This document shows positions 1-7,504 of a stretch of DNA of 64,000 nucleotides, one piece after another. The translations under genes and the position numbers were made by a program. Location: the NCBI GenBank assembly GCA_003139095.1, contig PLHW01000018.1, positions 1-64,000 of the forward strand. Reading direction: 5' to 3'. Each line of letters opens with the position of its first letter. Position 1 is the first letter of the stretch. Source of the stretch: Acidobacteriaceae bacterium (lineage in GTDB: Bacteria; Acidobacteriota; Terriglobia; Terriglobales; Acidobacteriaceae). The notes beneath the pieces were generated by a model, which saw only the letters and a list, made by a program, of their open reading frames with translations, did not search any database and was not told where the DNA came from.

Positions 1-33
1 ACAACGTCTTGATAGATCACAGGTGCCCCACCT

Positions 34-1323
34 TCACTGCGCGTCCTTTGCGACGTTAAGGTGAGGATTCTGCACCTTTCCCCACAACGCCGCCAGACTC
101 ACGCCCGCCCCCAGCATCAGGATCGGATCCACCGTCGGGACCCGATACCGGATCGTGGCAAAGTAAAGGCAATAAAGCGTTGTATTCGTGAGAATCCATC
201 CCCAAAGCAGCGACAATTCCCTCCAACGGCGTCGCACGAGCCAGCAACCGACAACACCTGATGCAAGAACTGGGATATAGCTGACAGAGTAAAGCACGCG
301 GTTGCGAAAACTGTGGTATTGGGCAGATGGAACTAGGGTGTACATTGCTTCAAAATTACGCCACGCCATCACACCAAGCCTTCGAGGACTGCGGTTCAGA
401 ATCGTGAACGCCCAAAGATAAAACTGGCGCTCTTGCTCCGGCTCCGGAAGGCCCTCCATCACGCGGCGTTGAGGCTGCGGAAGTGAATCCAACATGTGCA
501 GAAAACCAATGTCGGCGAGCGACGCGCCCGGTTCGAGTCGAAAATGGGCTCCGGACCAGAGCGCCGGGCCGCCACCCGTGGAAATCAACACGGCCTTATG
601 AAAGAGCCGGTAGTTGCGGTAGGTCCACGGAAAAATCATCAAGGCGACGGCGACTGTCAATACGGCGAATCGACGACCCGCCTGCCTCCAATCGCTGGCC
701 GTCAACCAGATCGCAAGCCCCAACGCCGGAGCCAGCATTAGCCCATTGGGTCGACACAGCGCTGCTAAACCCACGAGGACTCCAAGCGAAAAAACGCGAG
801 CTAGGGAAGGGTTTCCATCCCTCGCATAGAAAAGGAACAGCGCCGCAATCAGAAGCAATAGAAACAAGCTCTCGGTGCCAAGGTCCGCCGAGTACATGAC
901 TAAAGGTGGATAAACGGCGAATATCAGTCCAGAGACTAAGGCGGCCAGTTCACCGAAAAGGACGAACCCAAGGCGCAGAAAAAGATAAAGCGCTACGGCA
1001 GAGAAAGCCACCTGCGTCAACTCCAAGAAAAATGTGCTTTGCGAGAACTGGAACGCGATCGCCAAAACCGCCGGATAGAGCGGCGGCCTCCATGCCGAAA
1101 ACTGCACCGGCGTCGAAAACGGTTGATATTCGTTAACCGCGTGCGCAAATCCAACGCCCGTCGCCAGATTGTGAGCAAAGGACAAATAGTCATAGGAGTC
1201 CGGATTAAACTCGAATCTGACCGCGCCCTTCTCAACTGCCACCACAAATGCCACGCGAACAACGACGGCAAGCAGAATGACCGCCGCTGCCTTCCACCGA
1301 AACGAATTTGCCAATGGTTTCAC
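34..1323 (-). CDS. GT-C fold membrane glycosyltransferase (ArnT/PMT, GT39-like)
   Basis: A 429-residue polytopic membrane protein with about ten hydrophobic segments. After the first membrane helix (about residues 12-30) comes an extracytoplasmic loop with NPDSYDYL and then WRPPLYP, the arrangement seen in GT-C enzymes of the GT39/ArnT type that move sugars from polyprenyl-phosphate donors outside the cytoplasmic membrane. The acidic residues of the loop would be the catalytic or metal-binding ones in this family; acceptor and donor cannot be read from sequence. The start is a GTG (1321-1323) with only a weak GAGTGAG-like ribosome site. The last residues are hydrophilic. The gene stands alone, with no glycan biosynthesis genes beside it in the window; what lies before position 34 is unknown. 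Confidence 0.75.
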   Translation of the reverse strand: MKPLANSFRWKAAAVILLAVVVRVAFVVAVEKGAVRFEFNPDSYDYLSFAHNLATGVGFAHAVNEYQPFSTPVQFSAWRPPLYPAVLAIAFQFSQSTFFLELTQVAFSAVALYLFLRLGFVLFGELAALVSGLIFAVYPPLVMYSADLGTESLFLLLLIAALFLFYARDGNPSLARVFSLGVLVGLAALCRPNGLMLAPALGLAIWLTASDWRQAGRRFAVLTVAVALMIFPWTYRNYRLFHKAVLISTGGGPALWSGAHFRLEPGASLADIGFLHMLDSLPQPQRRVMEGLPEPEQERQFYLWAFTILNRSPRRLGVMAWRNFEAMYTLVPSAQYHSFRNRVLYSVSYIPVLASGVVGCWLVRRRWRELSLLWGWILTNTTLYCLYFATIRYRVPTVDPILMLGAGVSLAALWGKVQNPHLNVAKDAQ

Positions 1324-1414
1324 TGTTCACTCACTCTGCCGCGCTATCCGACTTGGCTGCGTTTCTCCCCTTACGTGGGGCTGCAAGGAGCTTTCCTCCC
1401 AATCCCCACCAGAT

Positions 1415-1528
1415 TCAAACCACGCTGACTTGTCTCTCCGTATAAGCCGCCGAACGCGTCGGGTCCGAACTGGCCGGCTCCTTCTGCACCAGCGTCGCCT
1501 GCGAACTCCCACAAATCGGGCACGGCAT
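1415..1528 (-). CDS. small zinc-ribbon-like hypothetical protein (37 aa)
   Basis: A short frame beginning MPCPICGSSQ and ending shortly after a Thr/Glu-rich tail. The CPxCG motif near the N-terminus is a half zinc knuckle, so the protein could bind metal as a dimer, but there is no second Cys pair. There is no Shine-Dalgarno; instead a TAGAAT box ends 7 nt before the ATG, the spacing expected of a leaderless transcript. It lies in the 376-nt stretch between the glycosyltransferase and the tRNA gene, which otherwise shows nothing recognisable. Whether it is truly translated is uncertain. Confidence 0.35.
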   Translation of the reverse strand: MPCPICGSSQATLVQKEPASSDPTRSAAYTERQVSVV

Positions 1529-1535
1529 GGCCGGG

Positions 1536-1541
1536 ATTCTA
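1536..1541 (-). promoter_or_regulatory. -10-like TAGAAT box, leaderless spacing
   Basis: TAGAAT on the minus strand, 7 nt before the ATG of the 37-residue frame. No clear -35 box. The same spacing recurs at thiG, rph and the gene at 10436. Confidence 0.35.
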
Positions 1542-1699
1542 TCACCCGCCCCAAACCTGTAGCGCACTACGAACACGGCCGGACAGACCAGAATCGCAGA
1601 CGATTTGGTTTTCCGGGCCGGAACGGCTGGACGCAAAAACAACTCCGCACCCGGCGGGGTCACTCGCGGAGTAAATTCGTGGAAGGAATTGACGAGGTT

Positions 1700-1774
1700 T
1701 GGCTGCCCCCCAGGGATTCGAACCCCGATAACCTGCTCCAGAGGCAGGTGTCCTAGCCGTTGAACGAGGGGGCA
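1700..1774 (-). tRNA. tRNA-Gln (anticodon CTG)
   Basis: The reverse complement folds into a full cloverleaf: acceptor TGCCCCC/GGGGGCA, D arm GTTC/GGAC, anticodon arm CCTGC-CTCTGGA-GCAGG, T arm CGGGG-TTCGAAT-CCCTG. The 7-nt anticodon loop puts CTG at positions 34-36 (window 1739-1741), which reads the glutamine codon CAG. The CCA end is encoded (1700-1702) and the discriminator is G. The mature part without CCA is 1703-1774. Confidence 0.95.
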
Positions 1775-1782
1775 GCAATTCT

Positions 1783-1797
1783 GCCGGCGTCGCCGGC
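1783..1797. repeat. REP-like GC palindrome
   Basis: GCCGGCG-T-CGCCGGC, a perfect 7-bp inverted repeat just upstream of the tRNA. Variants of the same palindrome occur at about 18791-18807 and 41862-41926. Confidence 0.5.
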
Positions 1798-1804
1798 ATG
1801 CTTC

Positions 1805-1835
1805 GATTCTATGGTCCCGGGCAATGCACGGTCAA
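1805..1835 (-). promoter_or_regulatory. probable promoter of tRNA-Gln
   Basis: On the minus strand TTGACC (1830-1835) and TAGAAT (1805-1810) are separated by 19 nt and lie about 30 nt before the mature tRNA 5' end. It resembles a sigma70-type promoter with a slightly long spacer. Confidence 0.45.
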
Positions 1836-1944
1836 CAAAAACGCGCTTCGCGATAGAATCTCTTCGAGAGCCTGGCCACGGCATTCATCTCGCCACGGCT
1901 TTCATTCGAACTTGCTGCACACGTCGCTTTACGAGGATTCTTTC

Positions 1945-2553
1945 ATGGTCACCAGCTTTGAAAATCTGCCGCTCGCCGCCGATTCCACCGAAATGGCGCG
2001 CCGTTCCCTCGTTCCCGATCAATGCGCGCTCCTCGTCGTCGACATCCAGGAAAAACTGCTGCCGCCAATCTGGGAAAAAGAACGCCTCGTACGCAATGCC
2101 CAGCTCCTCATCCGCCTCGCCGGTATTCTGAAAATTCCCGCGCTCGTCAGCACGCAATACATGAAGGGTCTCGGCAACACCGTGCCGGAGGTTGCATCGC
2201 TCCTGCCCGACACGCCCTCCATCGACAAGCTGATGTTTTCCTGCTTCGGCAGCGACGTTTTCTGTAGCCTGCTCAAACGCCTGCCCGGCCAGCGCACCAC
2301 CGTTTTGCTATGCGGAATGGAAACTCACATCTGCGTCATGCAGACCGCGCTGGGTGCGCTGCGTGAAGGTTATCTGGTCCACGTCGCGTCCGATGCGGTC
2401 AGCTCGCGCACTGAACTCAACTGGCGCATCGGCCTCGACCGCATGCGCGCCGCCGGCGCAATTCTCTCTTCCACCGAGATGATGATCTACGAGTTGCTGC
2501 GCTCGTCCGGCGCGCCCGCCTTCAAAGAGTTGTTGCCGTATCTAAAAGGATAG
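1945..2553 (+). CDS. isochorismatase-family cysteine hydrolase
   Basis: A 202-residue cytosolic protein of the isochorismatase/nicotinamidase-like superfamily. The expected Asp-Lys-Cys triad is visible: Asp in LLVVDIQEKL (about residue 32), Lys in PSIDKLMFSC (about 94) and Cys in CGMETHICV (about 129). The closest pattern is the YcaC-like/hydrolase branch; the physiological amide substrate cannot be told. The ATG at 1945 was chosen over an upstream in-frame ATG at 1798 because conservation begins here and GAGGA lies 9-13 nt upstream. A TAGAAT box at 1854-1859 could be its -10 element. It is a single gene. Confidence 0.85.
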   Translation: MVTSFENLPLAADSTEMARRSLVPDQCALLVVDIQEKLLPPIWEKERLVRNAQLLIRLAGILKIPALVSTQYMKGLGNTVPEVASLLPDTPSIDKLMFSCFGSDVFCSLLKRLPGQRTTVLLCGMETHICVMQTALGALREGYLVHVASDAVSSRTELNWRIGLDRMRAAGAILSSTEMMIYELLRSSGAPAFKELLPYLKG

Positions 2554-2612
2554 CCACGAGCCGCCAGCTTCGAACCAATAAATCACGTTCGCCGGTTCGC
2601 TGGCTTTGGGTT

Positions 2613-2639
2613 GCTCGAAGCTCGAAGCTCGTAGCTCGA
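2613..2639. repeat. degenerate 7-bp tandem array (AAGCTCG units)
   Basis: Three to four copies of a GAAGCTC/GTAGCTC heptamer end one base before the stop codon of the minus-strand kinase gene. One of at least ten similar arrays in the window. Confidence 0.6.
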
Positions 2640-3677
2640 TTAACTCGCCGCCGCGTCTTTCTGCTTCACCCGCACCACCGTGATCTTCGCAAATCCCTCT
2701 TCAAATGTCGGCGGCTTCAGCTTCGCCGCCATTTTGCGCATGACGTCTTCCGGCACAACTCTTCCCCGCCGTTGGTGCCGCTCCAGGCAGATTTCCACTG
2801 GAACGTCAAAAAACAGTCCCTGCACCTCATAGCCATAATCCTTGGCCAGCTTGATCCAGCTATGGCGATCGTGCGGAGTCAGATTCGTCGCGTCCACATA
2901 ACTCATCGGCCGCCGCGCTATCAGCCGCGCCTTCAACATCGAGCGTAAGTTTGAAAACACCAGATCCTGAAAACGCTGCTCCTGCGCATCGTCAAAAAGC
3001 AACTCACGCAGCAGATCGCTCGACAGCGGATGAATATTGTGCCGCTTGAACCACGAACTCTTGCCCGAACCCGGCAGTCCAATCGCCAGCACCACCGTAC
3101 CTTTGCTGGGACGAGTCGCCGCAGCCTTTGGCACCTGTGCGGCCCCAGCCTGCGCGGCCAGCGCAGCACTTTGCGACTCCTCCGCCGGTTCGATCGCGGG
3201 CGCCGGTATTGCCACCGTTGGCAGCGTCTCCGCAACCGCTTCCTGCTCGCCCAACTGCGCGTCTTCGGTCTGGGATTCCGGGAGAACACTCGCAGCGCTA
3301 TCCGTCGTCACTTCGACCGGAGTCGCCTCCGGCGCCGCAACTCCAGGCTTGCCGGGCGCCGCGGAACGTCTGCCTCCCACCCGGCCTTCCCCTCCCCGGC
3401 CGCCGCCGCGCTTGCGCCGCCGTCGCGTCGGGCCTGTCCGCGTGTCAGCGGGAGGCGCGTCACCGACAGGGCCCGGAACTGTCCGCGTCAACTGAAAATC
3501 TGCCTGCGTCTCCGGCCGTGCCGCCCGCGCCGGCGGTTCGCTCGCCACAACCGGCTGCTTCTCGTTGACCTCAGCCTCAAAGTATTTCGGCTGCAATGGT
3601 TCCGGTGACGGCGTGCCAGCCTGCTTCTGCGAGGCTGCCTCGCCCGGTTTCTTGCGGCGCTTCATCCGATCACTCAT
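2640..3677 (-). CDS. P-loop kinase/AAA_33-type ATPase with basic disordered N-terminus
   Basis: About 345 residues from the ATG at 3675-3677 (an alternative is MKRRK at 3665; the frame is open back to 3785). The C-terminal ~170 residues form an AAA_33/polynucleotide-kinase-like domain: Walker A GLPGSGKSSW, a following LSSDLLRELLFDD segment, an Asp in YVDATNLTPHDR (Walker B-like strand) and an Arg-rich lid ERHQRRGRVVP. The N-terminal half is low complexity, rich in Pro/Ala/Glu with an RRRRKRGGGRGG cluster that could bind RNA. The family phosphorylates nucleic-acid ends or small alcohols; the substrate here is unknown. No operon partner. Confidence 0.75.
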   Translation of the reverse strand: MSDRMKRRKKPGEAASQKQAGTPSPEPLQPKYFEAEVNEKQPVVASEPPARAARPETQADFQLTRTVPGPVGDAPPADTRTGPTRRRRKRGGGRGGEGRVGGRRSAAPGKPGVAAPEATPVEVTTDSAASVLPESQTEDAQLGEQEAVAETLPTVAIPAPAIEPAEESQSAALAAQAGAAQVPKAAATRPSKGTVVLAIGLPGSGKSSWFKRHNIHPLSSDLLRELLFDDAQEQRFQDLVFSNLRSMLKARLIARRPMSYVDATNLTPHDRHSWIKLAKDYGYEVQGLFFDVPVEICLERHQRRGRVVPEDVMRKMAAKLKPPTFEEGFAKITVVRVKQKDAAAS

Positions 3678-3771
3678 CCATTTCCGCATATAGCTGCTTG
3701 TAGCACACCGGCCTGCCCCTTGCAATCCAAGTCCCGTACCGCCCACGATACCCGGCAAGGATCGACTCATC

Positions 3772-3857
3772 TCACCATCGGCCATCGGCTGATCAATAAC
3801 AAAGAGCGCTCTTGACTTCAGATCACCCGATCACCCGATGTCAAGATGGCCCGATCC
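3772..3857. repeat. paired inverted 8-9-bp tandem arrays (CATCGG / ACCCGATC)
   Basis: The left array is CCATCGG-CCATCGG-CTGATC (3772-3795). The right array, GATCACCCGATCACCCGATG (3821-3840) continued to 3857, is its approximate reverse complement. Between them TCTTGAC and GTCAAGA (7 bp) can pair around the first right-hand units. It lies between the divergent kinase and chdC genes. Confidence 0.55.
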
Positions 3858-3866
3858 CCAGATTGC

Positions 3867-3872
3867 TACAAT
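3867..3872 (+). promoter_or_regulatory. -10-like TACAAT box of chdC
   Basis: TACAAT ends 17 nt before the chdC ATG. The same hexamer precedes several plus-strand genes here (7505, 11503, 22270, 49097). No convincing -35. Confidence 0.35.
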
Positions 3873-3889
3873 ACCAAGAGGCTAAATCC

Positions 3890-4753
3890 ATGAGTCATCC
3901 CGTAGTCTCCCCCGCCGAGGCCGCACAACTGCCCGCGGTTCCGCTCACTCTCGAAGGTTATGCCGCGCTTCATCAAATGCTGCGCTTCAATTGGAGCGCC
4001 TGGCGCGCCCTTGCCGCCGGCGACCGCCGCGACATCGCCTCCGAAGCCTCTTCTGTCCTCTCTCTAATGGAGTCCCGCGAACATGGCCAGTCCGCGCTTT
4101 TCTCCCTTCTCGGCCACAAGGGCGACCTGATGCTGATCCACTTCCGCGACACCTTCGACGAGCTCAACCAGGCCGAGCTCGACCTCACCCGCACCCGCCT
4201 CTCCGACTTCCTCGAGCCCGAAACCTCTTACCTCTCCGTCATCGAACTCGGCCTCTACGAGTCCAGCCTGAAGACCTACAAATCCCTAGCCGAGCGCGGC
4301 GTCGAGCCGCATTCCGATGAGTGGAAACAGGCCATTGCGGAAACCATCTCCCGCCAGAAAGAAGCCATGAAGCCGCGCCTCTTCCCCACCATGCCTTCCA
4401 ACCGCTATCTCTGCTTCTATCCCATGGACCGTCTGCGCGGCGAGGACAAGAACTGGTACACCCTTCCCATGGCAGAGCGCCAGCGCCAGATGAATGAGCA
4501 CGGTTTGGTCGGACGCCGCTATGCCGGCGAGGTCAAGCAGATCATCACCGGCTCCATCGGCTTCGACGATTGGGAATGGGGCGTCGACCTCTTCGCCGAC
4601 GATCCGTTGGTCTTCAAAAAACTCATCTACGAAATGCGCTTCGACCAGGTCAGCGCCGTCTACGCGCTATTCGGCAGCTTCTACGTCGGACTGCGATGCC
4701 CCGCCAGCCGCCTCCACGAACTGCTTGAAGGCAAGCTCCCGAGCAGAGAGTAG
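3890..4753 (+). CDS. chdC: coproheme decarboxylase (HemQ/ChdC, chlorite dismutase family)
   Basis: A 287-residue protein of the chlorite-dismutase-like family. ChdC converts iron-coproporphyrin III to heme b with peroxide, the last step of the coproporphyrin-dependent heme pathway. The C-terminal half carries the family block CFYPMDRLRGEDKNWYTLP, where the Tyr is the expected catalytic radical Tyr, then a QIITGSIGFDDWEWGVDLF strand and the FGSFYVG terminus. The N-terminal half (about residues 20-150) is the diverged first ferredoxin-like domain. The start at 3890 follows a TACAAT box and begins MSHPVVSP; an in-frame ATG at 3812 lies in repeat sequence and is less likely. It is monocistronic in this window. 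Confidence 0.85.
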   Translation: MSHPVVSPAEAAQLPAVPLTLEGYAALHQMLRFNWSAWRALAAGDRRDIASEASSVLSLMESREHGQSALFSLLGHKGDLMLIHFRDTFDELNQAELDLTRTRLSDFLEPETSYLSVIELGLYESSLKTYKSLAERGVEPHSDEWKQAIAETISRQKEAMKPRLFPTMPSNRYLCFYPMDRLRGEDKNWYTLPMAERQRQMNEHGLVGRRYAGEVKQIITGSIGFDDWEWGVDLFADDPLVFKKLIYEMRFDQVSAVYALFGSFYVGLRCPASRLHELLEGKLPSRE

Positions 4754-4799
4754 CCGCCACGGCAGAGAGTAGCGAACATGCGCGAAAATCTTGGGTTTC

Positions 4800-4844
4800 T
4801 CGTAGCTCGCGGCTCGTAGCTCGTAACTCGCGGCTCGAAGCTCA
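4800..4844. repeat. degenerate 7-bp tandem array (GTAGCTC/GCGGCTC units)
   Basis: Six consecutive heptamers of the form G-N-N-GCTC (GTAGCTC, GCGGCTC, GTAGCTC, GTAACTC, GCGGCTC, GAAGCTC) run into the stop codon of the minus-strand alkyltransferase-like gene. A 12-bp GCAGAGAGTAGC duplication lies just before it (4743-4774). Confidence 0.65.
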
Positions 4845-5198
4845 CCGAAACCTGAACTCGTGCCGCTTCATATCCACGCGCGCCCCGCGAAACGCCACTC
4901 CTTCCATCCGCAATCGCAGCCTCTGCTCCGCGCCGCCTTCTCCCGGCAACTTGATCGCTCCGCCCGCGCCCACCACCCTGTGCCACGGCAATCCCGGAAC
5001 CTCCCGCAGCACCCGCACCACCTGCCGCGAAGCCCCCGCCCATCCCGCCGCCCGCGCCACGGCGCCATAGCTCGCAACTTTCCCTGCTGGCAAACTGCGA
5101 ATCGCCCTCACCACCCGCGCCCGCCGATCCGCTGCCGCCTTCTCGCCCGCCGCGCGCTTCCTCCCCGCCCCCGCTCTGCCCTTCAGATGCCTGCTCAT
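4842..5198 (-). CDS. alkyltransferase-like protein (ATL, MGMT family without active Cys)
   Basis: A 118-residue DNA-binding protein of the O6-alkylguanine transferase family. A helix-turn-helix region (SLPAGKVASYGAVARAAG, about residues 34-51) is followed by SRQVVRVLR and the active-site strand, which reads LPWHRVVG where methyltransferases have PCHRV. The catalytic Cys is replaced by Trp, the hallmark of ATL proteins, which bind alkylated guanine and hand it to nucleotide-excision repair. The first ~28 residues are Arg/Ala/Lys-rich and probably disordered. uvrC lies about 57 kb away in the same window but is not linked as an operon. Confidence 0.85.
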   Translation of the reverse strand: MSRHLKGRAGAGRKRAAGEKAAADRRARVVRAIRSLPAGKVASYGAVARAAGWAGASRQVVRVLREVPGLPWHRVVGAGGAIKLPGEGGAEQRLRLRMEGVAFRGARVDMKRHEFRFR

Positions 5199-5311
5199 GC
5201 TAATCTGGTGTCATCCATACAAAAATTTACAGAGCCCCGCGGAACTAAGCTTTACCATACTCGCATCGCACAGCTTTGATTGCCGTCAGATCGCGTTCGG
5301 AGAGAGTTTAA

Positions 5312-6070
5312 ATGCCCCGTTTGTGGAAGCCCCTGTGTATCGGCCTCGCTGTCATCACCCTGGCCTTTGTCTCCATCTTCGCCGCCAGTTGCGGCTCCAG
5401 CAATACTTCCTATCGCGTCGTCGACGCCATCGCCAATTACGACTACACCTCCACCGGCGGCTTCGACATCAACATCAATGGTTCCATCGTGTTTTCCGGC
5501 ATGCTCTTCGGCAACATCCAACCCTCAAAAAATGACAACTATCAGGGCGCTTCGTCCGGCAATAATGCGTTGGAGGTGTTCCCGCACAATGCCGACGTCA
5601 ACGGCACCGAGCAGGGCAGTCCCGTCATCAACAGCTCTCTCGGCTTCGGCAGCGGGACTCAATATACCGTGTTGCTGATGGGCAACAACACCACCAATCC
5701 CTACGTCGCACAGCCTTTCACTGACAACAACGCCGTCCCCACTACCGGCGATTTCGAATTTCGCGTGATCGACGCCTCCAACAACCTCACCAAGAACGTT
5801 GACATCTACATCGTCGGCTCCGTCGGCGTCGTCACCGGTCCCAATCCGCCTGCCCCGAGCGCGACTCTCACCTTCGGCCAGGCCAGCGGTTACATCTCTG
5901 ACGCCTCCGGCACATGGTGGCTCGTCATCACCAACCAGCACTTCCACACTCCGATCGTTCCTCCGACTTCCTACGCCCCCAGTGCCCTGCAAATCCGCAC
6001 CATCGTCCTCGTCGACGGTCCGGATGGCCTCGGCGTCGGCACGCCGCTCGTCTTCAATGATCTGAATTAG
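5312..6070 (+). CDS. DUF4397-type surface lipoprotein
   Basis: A 252-residue secreted protein. The N-terminus has a signal peptide with a lipobox-like end (IFAASC, Cys about residue 27), so it is probably a lipoprotein. The mature part has the pattern of DUF4397 beta-sandwich proteins: RVVDAIANYDYTSTGGFDI near the start, a ...FEFRVIDASNNLTKNVDIY repeat in the middle and a short Pro-rich linker after it. The function of the family is unknown; it is common in secreted proteins of Acidobacteriota. The 113-nt upstream gap has GGAGAG 7-12 nt before the ATG as a possible ribosome site. No neighbours on the same strand suggest a pathway. Confidence 0.65.
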   Translation: MPRLWKPLCIGLAVITLAFVSIFAASCGSSNTSYRVVDAIANYDYTSTGGFDININGSIVFSGMLFGNIQPSKNDNYQGASSGNNALEVFPHNADVNGTEQGSPVINSSLGFGSGTQYTVLLMGNNTTNPYVAQPFTDNNAVPTTGDFEFRVIDASNNLTKNVDIYIVGSVGVVTGPNPPAPSATLTFGQASGYISDASGTWWLVITNQHFHTPIVPPTSYAPSALQIRTIVLVDGPDGLGVGTPLVFNDLN

Positions 6071-6110
6071 AGCGACCTGAATTAGTCGGTTTCACTTTTG
6101 TCGAAAAGTC

Positions 6111-6159
6111 CGAATTTGGGTAGCGCAGAATTTGGGTGGCGCAGCGCTTCAGCGCTGCG
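6111..6159. repeat. direct duplication plus perfect hairpin after the lipoprotein gene
   Basis: GAATTTGGGT(A/G)GCGCA occurs twice in tandem, followed by CGCAGCGC-TTCA-GCGCTGCG (6140-6159), a perfect 8-bp stem with a 4-base loop and no U-tract. It may limit the lipoprotein transcript or be a REP-type element. Confidence 0.5.
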
Positions 6160-6247
6160 ATAATCGCGTTGTTATGAATGTGGCTTTTGGCCTTTGAACG
6201 ACCGCCAACGGCAGGGTATGCGCCAACTCCCGTGTCTTAACTCGGCC

Positions 6248-6598
6248 TCACGCCGCCGATGCGAACGACTTCGCCGCGTCCTCTTCGTTATCGAAGATCT
6301 CAAAAATTGTCACCAGCTTGGTAAGTTGCAGCAGATCGCCCACCCGTTGGCTCAGGTTGGCCAGCTTGATCGTGCCTCCGGCATGGCGCGCCGTCGTATA
6401 AATCGAGACCAGCGTCCCCAACCCGCCGCTGTCCATGTGCGTCAGTTCCCGCAGGTTCAGCACCAGCTTCGGCGACTGCGCCAGCAACTTCTTCACCTGC
6501 TCGCGCAACGACGCCGACTCTTCCCCAAACATCAGCCGCCCGCTGCAATCTAAAATCATTGCGCCGTCCAACGTACGAGTGCTCATCCGGAGTTGCAT
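6248..6598 (-). CDS. STAS-domain anti-sigma factor antagonist-like protein
   Basis: A 116-residue single-domain STAS protein of the SpoIIAA/RsbV type. The signature LRELTHMDSGGLGTLV contains the Ser that partner anti-sigma kinases phosphorylate in this family. The preceding strand reads GAMILDCSGRLMFG. Such proteins release sigma factors or steer a phosphatase/kinase switch in the cytosol. The start at 6598 was chosen because AGGAAGGA lies 8-15 nt upstream; the frame is open to 6640. No cognate anti-sigma kinase or phosphatase is adjacent, so the partner is not known. Confidence 0.85.
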   Translation of the reverse strand: MQLRMSTRTLDGAMILDCSGRLMFGEESASLREQVKKLLAQSPKLVLNLRELTHMDSGGLGTLVSIYTTARHAGGTIKLANLSQRVGDLLQLTKLVTIFEIFDNEEDAAKSFASAA

Positions 6599-6842
6599 AC
6601 GCGAGTCCTTCCTGTTGCAGAACTTACAAGCCTGTTGCAAAACTCAAAAGCCAAATATGCCGACGATCTCGACCCACAAGCCTACCCCGCCGCCCGCCAC
6701 CGCGCAAGCAGTGAGCCGTTCCCGTTCCGTTCCCGTTGTCCTGATTAGTTTCTCCCACCGAACTGGGAGCAGCTTTTGACTGCCCCCGTGGAACCCCGTG
6801 TGCCCCGTGGTGATCGCCTTTCCTCGGCCCCCAAATCGAGCC

Positions 6843-7415
6843 TCACCGCTTCAACGTCTTCCTCTCGCACGCGTCCACAATCTTCGTCGGATCGATGGCC
6901 TCCCGGTCAATCTGCTCTTCCAGAATTTTCCCGTCTTTCCCAATCAGAAAATTCACCCGCCGCGCCGCCTTGTACTTGTCTACATAAATTCCATACTCCC
7001 GCGTCACCTCGCCTCCCCAATCGCTCAACAGCGGAAACGTCACGCCGATCTGGTCGGCGAATGCTTTATTGGCGAAGGGGCTATCCATGCTTACACCCAG
7101 AACCTGGGTGTCGGCGGCTTCCAGCTTTTTCAGATTCTGCTGGAACGCCTTCATTTGCGCGGTTCAACCCCCGGTAAACGCGAAAACGTAAAACGCCACA
7201 ACCACATTGCTCTTTCCCCGATACTCGCCGAGCGATACATTCTTCAGATCCGAGCCGTCAAAATATTGCAGCTTGAAGTCCGGCGCCGTGTCGCCCACCT
7301 TCAGCTTCATCGGCTCGGCTTCCCCCTTCTTCGCCTGCGCTCCCGCCGCCACAGACAGCATCGCGAGTCCCACCACACACATGGCGGCCCGCTTCAATAA
7401 ACATCCGAGTTTCAT
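6843..7415 (-). CDS. exported peroxiredoxin (AhpC/TSA, BCP-like), probable selenoprotein with in-frame UGA
   Basis: One continuous 190-codon frame if the TGA at 7164-7166 is read through as residue 84. Residues 1-28 are a signal peptide ending VAAGAQA, so it acts outside the cytoplasm. The mature part follows the peroxiredoxin plan: LKVGDTAPDFKL, RGKSNVVVAFYVFAFTGG-U-TAQMKAF, LGVSMDSP, FPLLSD, EVTREYG. The UGA aligns exactly with the peroxidatic Cys of the AFTPGCT motif of BCP-type enzymes. The halves before (7415-7164) and after (from ATG 7154) are in the same frame, so no frameshift is involved. A stem-loop fitting a bacterial SECIS begins 14 nt after the UGA. Only one other Cys follows (VDACERK near the C-terminus) and could resolve. 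A TGC/TGT-to-TGA sequencing error or a dead gene is the alternative. No sel genes are in the window. Confidence 0.8.
7113..7149 (-). promoter_or_regulatory. candidate bacterial SECIS element
   Basis: In mRNA sense, nucleotides 19-25 after the UGA (UUCCAGC) pair perfectly with nucleotides 39-45 (GCUGGAA). A lower GGCG/CGCC stem (15-18 with 48-51) extends it past a 2-nt bulge. The 13-nt apical loop holds G at +27 and +33, within the usual 16-37-nt window from the Sec codon. SelB binding would need an experiment. Confidence 0.65.
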
Positions 7416-7504
7416 TGGACACCCCCATCGAATCAGACTAACTCGCTCCTATTTCCCCGTCAAAATCGTTTGCGCTTTCTTGTGCCACCTCGCCCTCCGA
7501 GGAA

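Noticed and set aside
6752-6778. Terminator-like hairpin CTCCCA-CCGAAC-TGGGAG with TTTT
   Set aside because: On the plus strand there is no gene to terminate, and on the minus strand no U-tract follows.
7113-7166. Frameshift or pseudogene as explanation for the split peroxiredoxin
   Set aside because: Both halves are in the same reading frame, nothing is lost between them, and the stop falls exactly on the catalytic position with a suitable hairpin behind it. A point error remains possible and is stated.
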